Source of the DNA: Brumimicrobium salinarum
GTDB taxonomy: Bacteria > Bacteroidota > Bacteroidia > Flavobacteriales_D > Crocinitomicaceae
Assembly: GCF_002844555.1 (NCBI RefSeq)
Contig: NZ_PJNI01000001.1
Coordinates: forward strand, 620,001-684,000
DNA: 64,000 bases
Direction: 5' to 3'
Position 1 is the first letter of the stretch; each line of letters starts with the position of its first letter. Positions 17,073-26,739 of this stretch are shown piece by piece. The position numbers and the translations under genes are program-made. Under the pieces are notes generated by a model, which was not told the DNA's origin, did no database searches, and worked only from the letters and a program-made list of their open reading frames with translations.

Positions 17073-20000
17073 ATGATTAGAAAATTACTTATTTCATTTT
17101 TTATTTTAAGTTTGACTTTCGGAAGTCAAGCCCAAAGGTTTGATTATGATAGTAACTCAAAACTATTTTTTGGATTAAACATTGGTAGAACCTGGCATAG
17201 TTCAGATGTGAAAAACGTAACGAAGCGTTTCCCTTTAGGAGCAGGATTCATTCTTGGAGGCTCTGTTAATCAGGATTACGGTAAAGCAGTTTCTTTTGAT
17301 ATTCGTTTGCGCTATTTAGGTGGAAACTGGTACGGACAAGATACAGATACAACTTCATCAATTCAAGATAATCAAGCGGTTAATGCTTTGTATGATACGT
17401 TAGGATATACCGTACAGAATTTTAAAGCTACTCAGCATCGTTTGGCGTTAGAACTTTCTATTCATGCGAACCGATTTAAGGAAAATACAGGGTTTGATCC
17501 ATATATTTTCGCTGGAATTGGTATTACTGGTACACGAACTAAAGCTGATTTGTTACAAAAAACGGATCTTCTTGGTGGAACGGCTATTTATCCATATCAA
17601 GAAACACCAAATGGAAATATTATTGATCAAGAGTATAATTCGTTTTTAGACAAAAATGAGGCGGGTGATCCCTATCAAGAAGAACAATTCGAGACTAATA
17701 TTATGCCGAGTTTAGGTGTGGGAATTGGCTATTATTTTAATAGTCGTTTTTCTTTGGGAATTGAACATAAATCAACTTTCTTCATGGGAGATTATTTTGA
17801 CGGAACAACACTCAACCAAGAAGGAGGGAAGAGTAGTTTTTCTGAAAACGATATTTATCACTATTCTGGAATTTATCTTAAGTGGTATTTAAAATCTAGT
17901 AAGGACCGAACTACCCTACGAACAGATAATGATGTTCAAGTTCCCAACCAACCTGTCACAGAAGATCGTCCGAATACAGGAGCTACAGGTCGTAAGAACC
18001 CACCGGTTGTGAAGTTTACTAATCCATCTAGTACGCCCACAACAACGAGCAGGACATCTTTTACGATTAGAGCGAGAACAGAACACGTAAGTAAAGCAAG
18101 TGATTTAACATTTACGAGAAATGGAGTGGTTCATAACACTTTTATTTTTAACCCGATGAGCAGAAGCTTTGAAAGTAAAGTTCAATTAGAAAGGGGTGAA
18201 AACGTCTTTAAATTAGTGGGTAAAAATGAAATCGGTACTGATGAAGATCAGGTGGTGATTATTTATAAAGAAAGAGAAGCAAATGAAATTCAACCACCAA
18301 TTGTTAATGTGGTAGATCCTGCTGTAAGACCAAAAACAGTAAATCAATTGAATTATATTGTTCGTGCGGATATTCAAAACATTCAAAATAGAAGTCAACT
18401 TCAAGTGTATTTGAATGATGAGGTATTCACCAATTATAGTTTTACACCTAACAAGAGCATCAATTTTAGTGCGAATATCACCTTGAAGTCAGGTTTAAAT
18501 ACACTTAAGATTACCGGTACAAATCAGGCGGGTCAAGATACCGACGATGCTGTTTTGGTTTATTCAAGAGCTGCAAATGAAGATACTGGATATCCGCCAA
18601 CGGTTAACATTCTTCGTCCGCGAACAAATCCATTTACGAGTAATGAGCGTATGCAAATGGTAACTGCAAAAGTTGAGCATGTACAATCTAAACAGGAAAT
18701 AAACGTAAGTGTAAATGGTGTTAACACAACCAATTTCACCTATTCAAATGCATCAAAACGTGTTGAATTTAATGCCAATTTGACTGCAGGAAGTAATGAA
18801 ATAGAAGTGAAAGCGTATAATTCATTTGGAAATGCAAAAGATAAAACGATAATTGTTTACAAACGAAATGGACAATCTGAAACAACAGACTTACCTCCGC
18901 AAGTGAAGATTTTAACACCTGCTAGAGATCCGTATCGTTCTAGTGATAATACAATCAATGTTATTGCAGAGACCAAACATATTACGCAGAAAAATCAGAT
19001 TGATGTGCGTATTAATGGTGTACCAACACAAACTTTTACATTTAATCCAGGAACGCGATTGATACAGTTTAACCCTAACTTAGTCGCAGGTAATAATATA
19101 ATTGCAATCAATGCGACCAATAATTTTGGTGTAGCAAATGATCAAACTACAGTTGTTTATAGACGAAATGGTGATGGTTTAGGAGATGATAGCAAAGAAT
19201 TACCAAAGGTGGAGATAACTACCCCAAACAGTAATCCTTATTCTTCTAGAAATGCTGTGGTAAATGTGGTTGCTGATATTAAAAATATTAGTAACGCGTC
19301 TCAAATTGATGTAAAAGTAAATGGTCAACGTACTTCTAATTTTTATTACAATGGTATGACAAAAAAGGTTAATCTAAACGTTAACTTGCGTCAAGGTAGT
19401 AATGAAGTAAGCATCAAAGCAACTAATAATTATGGAAACGATATAGAGTCGGTTCAAATTATTTATCGTAAAGAAGAATCCGATCAAGGAGAACGAACAC
19501 CGCCAAAGGTGAGGTTTGTACATCCTCATAAAAATCCATTTACAACGGGTGAACATTCAATTGACTTTATTGCGGAAACAGAGCATATTGAACAAGCGAA
19601 TCAAATTGAGGTAAAAGTAAATGGCGCATTAATATCGAATTTTAATTATACTACAACTAATCAGCGTATACAATTCAACTCTCCACTTATTTTGGGGAAT
19701 AATGTTGTTAGCATTAAAGTGAGGAATGCCTATGGATATGATACTGCTGAGACCCATGTTGTTTACCGTAAAAAAATGGAAGGTAACCCGCCAAAGGTAA
19801 ACTTTATCGCACCAGTAAATCATCCTCAGGTAAAGTCTGAAAATTATACAATGATTGCCAAAGTTGAGGGTGTAAATGATGTCTCTCAGATTGATGTGTA
19901 TCTTAATAATCAAAACGTTGCCAAAACAGAGTTAAGCTACAATAGACAAACACAAACACTTCAATATTTGAGTCGTTTAAAATTAGGTGATAATACATTC

Positions 20001-20888
20001 CGTATAAATGTTAGAAACAATTTTGGTGCACATCAAGCAATGGCAAGAGTTAAATTCGTACTAGCTTCGATTGATACGGATCATGACGTTACCCCTAAGC
20101 CTTGTCCTCCTCCTAAAATTAGAATTACTCAGCCTAGTGAAGTTGATGTTGTTTCAACAAAAGAGACTTTTTCAATTAGTGCAATGCTAGAAAATGTAAG
20201 AGACAGAAATGATATTGAAGTTTTTATAAACGGAAAGTCTAATTCTTCTTTTGTATTTAACTTATCGAAAGCATCTTTTTTACATAAAATACAGCTTCAA
20301 AAAGGTAAGAATTTTTACAAGATTGTTGTGAAGACTTTATGTGGTAGAATTGAAAGAAAAATAACAATCAACTATACACCTGTAGATAAATGTGGTGTTG
20401 AAATAGATTTAGGATCTTCAGAAACTGATTTCTGTTTTACAACAGATAAAGGAACCATGTCTCAAAGACTATTGACTTCAAATACCAATTTTAACTACTA
20501 TGGAAAAGCTTCGTCAATATATTTTAAAGCAAAAAAGAAAGGTAATGCGACAGTGGGAGGAAATTTGTATCCCATTATTGCTGGAAATTATTATCACTTC
20601 AAAGGGAACTTAACGGTGAACTTAAAAATGAGAAATGGTGAATGGGTATTATGTGTTGATGCTGATACTTCACCTTTGTTTGGAATAGGTCGATCGAAAC
20701 CAAGAAGTCCATGTAAGACTTCAGAAGGTGGGAAAGGAATTGTTTCCCCTCAGACCAAGCCAAAACCTGAGGTTGGAAGTGGAAAAACCCCAAAAATCAA
20801 TACACGTCCTAAACCTTCAAGTAGAAAGCCAGGAAGACAGAAAAGCACACGTCCTTCTAACTCGCGAACAAAGCCTGAAGGAAGATAA
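17073..20888 (+). CDS. Large envelope protein: N-terminal beta-barrel, eight Ig-like repeats, basic tail
   Basis: I chose the ATG at 17073, which opens directly into a signal peptide (IRKLLISFFILSLTFGSQA); 1271 residues. Residues about 20-290 look like an outer-membrane barrel (alternating strands, FDPYIFAGIGITGTRT, MPSLGVGIGYYFNSRFSLGIEH). Eight tandem units of about 95 residues follow (about 315-1085), each opening with PPxVxI.xPxxxP and containing an H(I/V).xxxQIxVxVNG core, NxxFN.NLxxGxNxI and VVYxR. A Cys-containing domain (about 1100-1210) and a Pro/Lys/Arg-rich tail close the protein. There is no CHU_C or type A T9SS signal. I do not recognise a named family; an outer-membrane-anchored structural or binding protein is inferred. 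Confidence 0.8.
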   Translation: MIRKLLISFFILSLTFGSQAQRFDYDSNSKLFFGLNIGRTWHSSDVKNVTKRFPLGAGFILGGSVNQDYGKAVSFDIRLRYLGGNWYGQDTDTTSSIQDNQAVNALYDTLGYTVQNFKATQHRLALELSIHANRFKENTGFDPYIFAGIGITGTRTKADLLQKTDLLGGTAIYPYQETPNGNIIDQEYNSFLDKNEAGDPYQEEQFETNIMPSLGVGIGYYFNSRFSLGIEHKSTFFMGDYFDGTTLNQEGGKSSFSENDIYHYSGIYLKWYLKSSKDRTTLRTDNDVQVPNQPVTEDRPNTGATGRKNPPVVKFTNPSSTPTTTSRTSFTIRARTEHVSKASDLTFTRNGVVHNTFIFNPMSRSFESKVQLERGENVFKLVGKNEIGTDEDQVVIIYKEREANEIQPPIVNVVDPAVRPKTVNQLNYIVRADIQNIQNRSQLQVYLNDEVFTNYSFTPNKSINFSANITLKSGLNTLKITGTNQAGQDTDDAVLVYSRAANEDTGYPPTVNILRPRTNPFTSNERMQMVTAKVEHVQSKQEINVSVNGVNTTNFTYSNASKRVEFNANLTAGSNEIEVKAYNSFGNAKDKTIIVYKRNGQSETTDLPPQVKILTPARDPYRSSDNTINVIAETKHITQKNQIDVRINGVPTQTFTFNPGTRLIQFNPNLVAGNNIIAINATNNFGVANDQTTVVYRRNGDGLGDDSKELPKVEITTPNSNPYSSRNAVVNVVADIKNISNASQIDVKVNGQRTSNFYYNGMTKKVNLNVNLRQGSNEVSIKATNNYGNDIESVQIIYRKEESDQGERTPPKVRFVHPHKNPFTTGEHSIDFIAETEHIEQANQIEVKVNGALISNFNYTTTNQRIQFNSPLILGNNVVSIKVRNAYGYDTAETHVVYRKKMEGNPPKVNFIAPVNHPQVKSENYTMIAKVEGVNDVSQIDVYLNNQNVAKTELSYNRQTQTLQYLSRLKLGDNTFRINVRNNFGAHQAMARVKFVLASIDTDHDVTPKPCPPPKIRITQPSEVDVVSTKETFSISAMLENVRDRNDIEVFINGKSNSSFVFNLSKASFLHKIQLQKGKNFYKIVVKTLCGRIERKITINYTPVDKCGVEIDLGSSETDFCFTTDKGTMSQRLLTSNTNFNYYGKASSIYFKAKKKGNATVGGNLYPIIAGNYYHFKGNLTVNLKMRNGEWVLCVDADTSPLFGIGRSKPRSPCKTSEGGKGIVSPQTKPKPEVGSGKTPKINTRPKPSSRKPGRQKSTRPSNSRTKPEGR

Positions 20889-21322
20889 TACAGAATTATG
20901 AATGAGGTATAAATAATTCTATATAGGGTGAATCGTGTTTTATTCACGTTAGTCTTAGGTTTGCCTATTTGCGATTTCACATTTTGATTGCTTACATATA
21001 CGGAGATAGATGATCTAAACAATTGAATTTCCATATTGAAAATGTAATGTGACATACAAGGCTGTAGCTGCGAAGGTGTCGATGGTCAGTTTCCAAATGA
21101 AATCGCATTTTTATGCAAAATAACTTCCGTGTAGCGTGATTATTTCGGCGAATTAATGAATTGCATGGGTGTTATTAAAGCGCATTACTTTAAGAAAAAT
21201 GTAGTGGTTAATCGGAAGGCTTGGGATTCTACAACGGTAATTCGCTATTTCACCATTCGTCATTCCCTTATCTCTTTCAATTAAAATGCTTAAATTTGCA
21301 AACTGCAAAATAAAGGCAAATT
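20889..21322. other. Intergenic region upstream of ileS
   Basis: This 434-bp gap holds a candidate -7 box TAAATTTG at 21291-21298 in front of ileS, without a clear TTG partner. I saw no T-box-like leader, reading frame or strong hairpin. A 101-codon minus-strand frame overlapping it is the shadow of the repeat gene. Confidence 0.4.
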
Positions 21323-24300
21323 ATGAGCGTAAAATATCCAGAATATAAAGGGTTGAACTTACCCGAATCAGCAAAGAAAGTTGCTGAAAAGTGGAAACAA
21401 GAAAATGTTTTTCAAGCTTCCATTGATTCGAAAGATGATGACAAGACATTCGTATTTTTTGAAGGTCCACCTTCAGCTAACGGATTGCCTGGCATTCACC
21501 ACGTAATGGCACGTTCCATTAAAGATATATTTTGTCGCTATAAAACACTAAAAGGTTATAAAGTTAACCGAAAAGCAGGTTGGGATACGCACGGTTTACC
21601 CGTTGAATTAAGCGTTGAAAAAAAACTTGGAATTACCAAAGAAGATATCGGAGATAAAATTTCTGTGGAAGATTATAACGCTGCGTGTAAGAAAACAGTA
21701 ATGCGTTATACCGATGTTTGGAATAACCTTACCGAAAAAATGGGGTATTGGGTAGACATGGAAAATCCATACATTACTTATGAATCAAAATACATGGAAA
21801 GTGTATGGTGGTTGCTGGGTCAATTGTATGAGAAAAACATGATTTACAAAGGTTATACAATTCAACCCTACTCTCCAAAAGCGGGAACAGGTTTATCTTC
21901 TCACGAAATTAATCAACCTGGATGTTACCAAGATGTAAAAGACACTTCTTGTGTAGCTCAGTTTAAAGTGATTAAAGATGAAAAGTCGTCACACATCCCC
22001 CTTTGGAGGGGGAACGAGGGGGAGGATATTCACTTCCTCGCTTGGACAACCACTCCATGGACTTTGCCTTCTAACACAGCTTTAACAGTTGGTCCAAAAA
22101 TCGAATATGTTGTCGTAAAATCTTTTAACCAATATACTTTTGAACCAATTAATGTTGTTGTTGCGAAGCCTTTATTGAAAAAGCAATTCAACAAAAAGTT
22201 TAAGCAAGTTGAATCGGTTGAAGACCTAAAAACATACAAAGCAGGAGACAAAAAGATACCATTTTTCGTAGGAGAAACTTTTACAGGAAAAGATTTAGCG
22301 GGAATCCGTTATGAGCAGTTATTGCCTTATGCTCAACCAATGGAAAATCCAGAAAATGCGTTTCAGGTAATCTTAGGAGATTTCGTTACAACGGAAGACG
22401 GTACTGGAATCGTGCATACTGCGCCAACTTTTGGTGCTGATGATGCCATGGTGGCAAAGCAAGCAAAGGTTCCAGGAATGTTGGTAGCCGATGAAAATGG
22501 AAACCCTGTTCCTTTAGTAGATTTACAAGGTAAGTTCCGTCCAGAAATGGGTGAGTTTGCTGGAATGTATGTTAAAAATGAATATTATGACGAAGGAGAA
22601 GCTCCAGAGAAGTCTGTTGATGTTCAAATTTCGATTAAACTAAAAGAAGAAAATAAGGCTTTTCGTGTTGAGAAATACGAGCACAGTTACCCACATTGTT
22701 GGAGAACAGATAAACCGATTTTATATTATCCATTAGACTCTTGGTTCGTGAAAGTAACGGACAAAAAAGACAGAATGATGGAATTGAATAAAACCATTAA
22801 CTGGCAGCCAGAATCTACAGGAACAGGTCGTTTTGGGAAATGGTTGGAGAACTTAAACGATTGGAATCTTTCTCGATCACGTTATTGGGGAATTCCTATT
22901 CCAATTTGGAGAACAGAAGAAGGTGAAGAATCTATTTGTATTTCTTCAATCAAACAACTGAAAGAAGAATGTCAAAAAGCCGTTGAAGCAGGAGTAATGG
23001 ATGCAAACCCTTTAGCTGATTTCGATGTAAACGACATGTCGAAAGAGAACTACGATAAAGTAGACTTACATAAAAATTACGTTGATGAAATCACCTTGGT
23101 TTCTGCATCAGGAAAGCCAATGAAGAGAGAAGCAGACCTTATTGATGTTTGGTTCGATTCAGGCTCTATGCCTTATGCACAATGGCATTATCCTTTTGAA
23201 AATAAAGAATTAATCGACGAAGGAAAGGCTTTTCCTGGAGATTTTATTGCTGAAGGAGTAGACCAAACAAGAGGTTGGTTCTATACTTTGCATGCTATTG
23301 GAACCACTGTTTTTGATTCAGTAGCTTATAAAAATGTTATTTCCAACGGACTTGTTTTAGATAAAAACGGACAGAAAATGTCTAAAAGTAAAGGAAATAC
23401 GGTTGATCCATTTGAAACGATAGAAAAATTCGGACCGGATGCAACACGTTGGTATATGGTAACCAATGCTGCACCTTGGGATAACTTGAAATTTGATACT
23501 GAAGGAATTAAAGAAACACAACGTAAGTTCTTCGGAACACTTTACAATACCTATTCCTTCTTCTCTTTATATGCGAATATTGATGGATTTGCTTACAACG
23601 AAGATAGAATCGCAACGAAAGAAAGACCTGAAATTGACCGATGGATTATTTCGAAATTGAATTCTTTGATTCAGGATGTGGATCATGCATTTGATACTTA
23701 TGAACCCACAAAAGCAGGTCGTTTAATTCAAAGTTTTGTAAACGATCAGCTGTCAAATTGGTATGTACGTTTATGTAGAAGACGTTTCTGGAAAGGAGAT
23801 TATTCGGCAGATAAAATTTCAGCTTATCAAACTTTGTACGAATGTTTGGAAGCTGTCGCGATTTTAAGTGCGCCAATTGCACCGTTCTATACAGACGAAT
23901 TATTCTCTGACCTAAACAAGATTTCTGGTCGTCATGCGGCAACTTCTGTTCATTTAGCAGATTTCCCAACGGTTTGTGAGGAAGACATCGACAAAGAACT
24001 GGAAGCACAAATGGAAATTGCACAACAAGTTTCTTCTATGGCTTTGAGTTTACGTAAGAAAGAGCGCATTAGAGTACGTCAGCCTTTACAAAAAATCATG
24101 GTTCCTATTTTAGATCCAAGTTTCAAATCTAGAATTGAACACGTAAAAGATTTGATTCTTTCTGAAATCAACGTGAAGGAATTGCTTCTATTAGAAGATA
24201 CAACAGGCGTTTTAACGAAGAAAATCAAACCGAATTTCAAAACCATTGGACCGAAGTACGGAAAACAAATGAAATCTATCGCCGGAATGGTAAAAGATTG

Positions 24301-24742
24301 GGGCGATGAAGAAATTGCTGCTGTTGAAGCCAATGCTGGATGGAAAGGTGAGGTAAACGGTGAAAACATCGAATTAGAACTCAATGATTTTGAAATCGCT
24401 ACCGATGATATCCCTGGCTGGTTGTTGACTTCGGAAGGCGGAATTACCGTTGCCATGGACATCACTATTTCTCCAGAACTAAAGCAAGAAGGAATTGCCA
24501 GAGAATTGGTGAATCGTATTCAGAATTTTAGAAAAGAAGCAGATTTTGAAGTAACAGATAAAATTGAAGTAACTATAGAAACAACTGAAGAAATTCAAAA
24601 AGCAATCTTGGAAAACAAAGCATATATAGCCGCCGAAGTTTTGGCAAAAGACATTGTCATGAGCGAAGCCAAAGGACATGTTTATGATGCAGACATTGTT
24701 GAAGAAGGTGATGCGAAGATAGGTTTGGAGAAGATTAGTTAG
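21323..24742 (+). CDS. ileS: Isoleucyl-tRNA synthetase
   Basis: This cytoplasmic class I synthetase charges tRNA-Ile and edits valine. The 1139-residue product has the HIGH-type motif in PSANGLPGIHH (residues 50-60), the editing-domain signature LAWTTTPWTLPSN, the WFDSGSMPYAQ segment, and KMSKS at 685-689; length is normal for the long bacterial/eukaryal-like type. An in-frame palindromic repeat at 21994-22030 adds the peptide IPLWRGNEGEDI just before the TTTPW motif (see repeat entry and findings). The C-terminal tRNA-binding region continues to about 1130. The gene is monocistronic. Confidence 0.97.
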   Translation: MSVKYPEYKGLNLPESAKKVAEKWKQENVFQASIDSKDDDKTFVFFEGPPSANGLPGIHHVMARSIKDIFCRYKTLKGYKVNRKAGWDTHGLPVELSVEKKLGITKEDIGDKISVEDYNAACKKTVMRYTDVWNNLTEKMGYWVDMENPYITYESKYMESVWWLLGQLYEKNMIYKGYTIQPYSPKAGTGLSSHEINQPGCYQDVKDTSCVAQFKVIKDEKSSHIPLWRGNEGEDIHFLAWTTTPWTLPSNTALTVGPKIEYVVVKSFNQYTFEPINVVVAKPLLKKQFNKKFKQVESVEDLKTYKAGDKKIPFFVGETFTGKDLAGIRYEQLLPYAQPMENPENAFQVILGDFVTTEDGTGIVHTAPTFGADDAMVAKQAKVPGMLVADENGNPVPLVDLQGKFRPEMGEFAGMYVKNEYYDEGEAPEKSVDVQISIKLKEENKAFRVEKYEHSYPHCWRTDKPILYYPLDSWFVKVTDKKDRMMELNKTINWQPESTGTGRFGKWLENLNDWNLSRSRYWGIPIPIWRTEEGEESICISSIKQLKEECQKAVEAGVMDANPLADFDVNDMSKENYDKVDLHKNYVDEITLVSASGKPMKREADLIDVWFDSGSMPYAQWHYPFENKELIDEGKAFPGDFIAEGVDQTRGWFYTLHAIGTTVFDSVAYKNVISNGLVLDKNGQKMSKSKGNTVDPFETIEKFGPDATRWYMVTNAAPWDNLKFDTEGIKETQRKFFGTLYNTYSFFSLYANIDGFAYNEDRIATKERPEIDRWIISKLNSLIQDVDHAFDTYEPTKAGRLIQSFVNDQLSNWYVRLCRRRFWKGDYSADKISAYQTLYECLEAVAILSAPIAPFYTDELFSDLNKISGRHAATSVHLADFPTVCEEDIDKELEAQMEIAQQVSSMALSLRKKERIRVRQPLQKIMVPILDPSFKSRIEHVKDLILSEINVKELLLLEDTTGVLTKKIKPNFKTIGPKYGKQMKSIAGMVKDWGDEEIAAVEANAGWKGEVNGENIELELNDFEIATDDIPGWLLTSEGGITVAMDITISPELKQEGIARELVNRIQNFRKEADFEVTDKIEVTIETTEEIQKAILENKAYIAAEVLAKDIVMSEAKGHVYDADIVEEGDAKIGLEKIS
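21994..22030. repeat. Palindromic repeat inserted in frame in ileS
   Basis: The stretch holds the hairpin CCCCCT-TTGG-AGGGGG and then GAGGGGGAGGATATT. It is strikingly richer in G runs than the surrounding gene, encodes PLWRGNEGED and keeps the reading frame. A near copy sits in leuS at 44096-44131. Confidence 0.8.
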
Positions 24743-24798
24743 GATTTTTCAGGAAATTACATATTTAATAAACCAAATAGAATATGTATTTTTGACAC

Positions 24799-26187
24799 AT
24801 GACTAAATTTAAAGTAGCTTTTCAATCTTTTGTTATCATTGCTTTTATAATCGCTTTTCTAACAAATTGTGAATCAAATTCCGTAGAAAAAGAGGTTAAA
24901 ACGAATGAGAAACTGACTAAAAAAGAAGAAAAGGTTTCTATTGAGAAGATAGAAGAGGGTATAAAATCATATATCGATAAAACAACTGCGAAAGCTGGAG
25001 GTACTTTTCGTATAAAAGATGATTCTTTAGATCTAGATTTGAGATTAGTGCGTGTGCATACAGAATACTTATCGCATTTAGGCCCGGGGAGTTATTTTGC
25101 ATGTGTAGATTTAGCAGATGAAAAGGGCGACATATATGATGTTGATTTCTTTTTGGAAGGTACAGCAGACAGCATGGATGTAGTTCGTACGAATATTCAT
25201 AAGTTGAATGGACGACCCTTTTATACATGGAAGCAAAATAAGGAAGACAAAACTTGGTATCGAGTTCCTATCGAAGATGCGGGAGATGAATTGTTAGGTG
25301 TGATTGAAGGTAAGGATGAATTTGAATTTTATTATCAAGTTGAGCTTCCAGAAATTGATGGAGAAGGAGAAGTATGGATTCCAATTGCAGAAAGCAATGA
25401 TTTTCAAGAGGTCGAACTTTTAGCTGTTAATTCTCCTGTTAAAGAACAGTATATTACCGATGATCAGTTTGGAAACAAGGCTTTGTATCTTAAATTAAAT
25501 AAAACACATAGTGGTGAGCCCATTCACCTTTCATATCACGTTCAACGAAAAGAAAAGAAACCATATTTAGCTGATGCAGAAGAAGATTTGAAACAATATT
25601 TAGGCTCAAACACCCTTATACCTGTCGGAGAAAGATTTAAAAAGATTGCTTTAGAAGCGATTGGTAATAAAACCAAAGATGATCCTTTAATTAAAGCACG
25701 TGCCTTATACGATTATGTTATCGATAATATGAAATATATTAAAAATGAGGAAGGTTCATACGGGACTGGAGATGCTGTTTATGCTTGTGATGCACAAAGT
25801 GGTAACTGCAGTGAATTTCATTCTTATTTTATTGCATTAGCTCGATCTGTGGATATTCCCGCGCGTTTTGCCATTGGTGCTTCCATTCCATCTGACCGTG
25901 ATGAAGGTGGTATAAACGGGTATCACTGTTGGGCTGAGTTTTTTGCAGAAGGTAAATGGTGGCCAGTTGATATCAGTGAAGCGAACAAATATACTGCATT
26001 GGCTACATATTACTTTGGACATCATGGTGCAAATCGTGTAGAATTATCTAAGGGAAGAGATATAAAGTTCAATCCTGGACCAGCCTCTGGTGCAATTAAT
26101 TTTCTAGCTTATCCAGTATTGGAAATTGATGGATTCGTAGTTCGTCCAAAAACAACTTTTACTTTTGAAAGAAAAGTTACCTCATAA
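24799..26187 (+). CDS. Lipoprotein with transglutaminase-like domain
   Basis: The 462-residue protein has a lipoprotein signal ending in FLTNC (Cys24), so it should be anchored in the envelope facing the periplasm or surface. Residues about 270-410 form a transglutaminase-like core with the catalytic triad Cys337 (QSGNCSEFH), His376 (GYHCWAEFF) and Asp391 (WWPVDISEAN). Such domains act as cysteine proteases, peptide hydrolases or, less often, cross-linkers; the substrate is unknown. The 200-residue middle region is predicted beta-rich. A TATTTTTG box at 24787-24794 lies only 4 bp before the ATG, so the transcript could be nearly leaderless. Monocistronic. Confidence 0.87.
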   Translation: MTKFKVAFQSFVIIAFIIAFLTNCESNSVEKEVKTNEKLTKKEEKVSIEKIEEGIKSYIDKTTAKAGGTFRIKDDSLDLDLRLVRVHTEYLSHLGPGSYFACVDLADEKGDIYDVDFFLEGTADSMDVVRTNIHKLNGRPFYTWKQNKEDKTWYRVPIEDAGDELLGVIEGKDEFEFYYQVELPEIDGEGEVWIPIAESNDFQEVELLAVNSPVKEQYITDDQFGNKALYLKLNKTHSGEPIHLSYHVQRKEKKPYLADAEEDLKQYLGSNTLIPVGERFKKIALEAIGNKTKDDPLIKARALYDYVIDNMKYIKNEEGSYGTGDAVYACDAQSGNCSEFHSYFIALARSVDIPARFAIGASIPSDRDEGGINGYHCWAEFFAEGKWWPVDISEANKYTALATYYFGHHGANRVELSKGRDIKFNPGPASGAINFLAYPVLEIDGFVVRPKTTFTFERKVTS

Positions 26188-26244
26188 GTTTTTATGAATT
26201 AAGGTTATATATTTCCATTCATTTTTGATTAATAACTAATGAAT

Positions 26245-26572
26245 CAGCTTTTAATTAGCCCGGATTCCAAAACAGGGTCTTTTGTAACATAAAATAGCTA
26301 ACTTCATCGATTAAGTCGGATTTTTTAGATTGAATTACACCTGACGCTGAAGGTGTCAAGTAATTATAGCCCCGTGTAAGCAAAGCGCAATGCGGGGCTA
26401 TAAATATCGGTATAATTCTTTTGGCGGCATTTTTGTCGCGTAGCAAAACAAAAATGATGACAAAAAAAATCGTGAATCAAAATATTACCTGTATTCTAAA
26501 GTAGCGGGGCTTTTGTGATATAAAATAGCTGATTTTAGTAACTTAGTCAATTTGTTAATAATACGGGTTAGA
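26245..26572. repeat. Hairpin-rich repeat region with 30-bp direct repeats
   Basis: This non-coding 328-bp stretch has imperfect direct repeats at 26275-26304 and 26507-26536, both built on CTTTTGTxAxATAAAATAGCT. Between them lie an ACACCT/AGGTGT hairpin (26336-26355) and a 10-bp perfect stem TATAGCCCCG/CGGGGCTATA (about 26364-26402). The outer ends, AGCCCGGATT on the left and AATACGGGTTA on the right, are partial inverted repeats resembling the ends of the 14183-14458 element. A decayed mobile or repeat element is likely. Confidence 0.5.
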
Positions 26573-26644
26573 TCATAAGAAATGACATTTCTAGTTTTGC
26601 AGCTGCATATTTAGTTTTAAAAAGATAAGCTTTTGATATGCTAT

Positions 26645-26682
26645 AAAAAAACGGTCTCCATGTAGATTACATAAAGACCGTT
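26645..26682 (-). terminator. Intrinsic terminator of the EEHP lipoprotein gene
   Basis: A long hairpin (AACGGTCT / AGACCGTT with inner ATGTA / TACAT) is followed on the minus strand by a run of seven T, about 60 bp after the stop at 26740. It is the clearest rho-independent terminator in the window. Confidence 0.85.
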
Positions 26683-26739
26683 CTAAAAAAAGCTAAAATA
26701 TTTTATTGCACCTCTTCCGAAGCTTAAAAAATTCTATTC

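Noticed and set aside
18213-19913. Tandem DNA repeats in the large envelope gene as a CRISPR-like array
   Set aside because: The repeats are about 285 bp, diverged, in frame and explained by Ig-like protein units.
20750-21055. 101-codon minus-strand frame at the end of the repeat gene
   Set aside because: It is largely the antisense shadow of the Pro/Lys-rich tail; residues show no domain.
24079-24679. Minus-strand frames across ileS
   Set aside because: They are antisense shadows of the ileS coding sequence, without family features.
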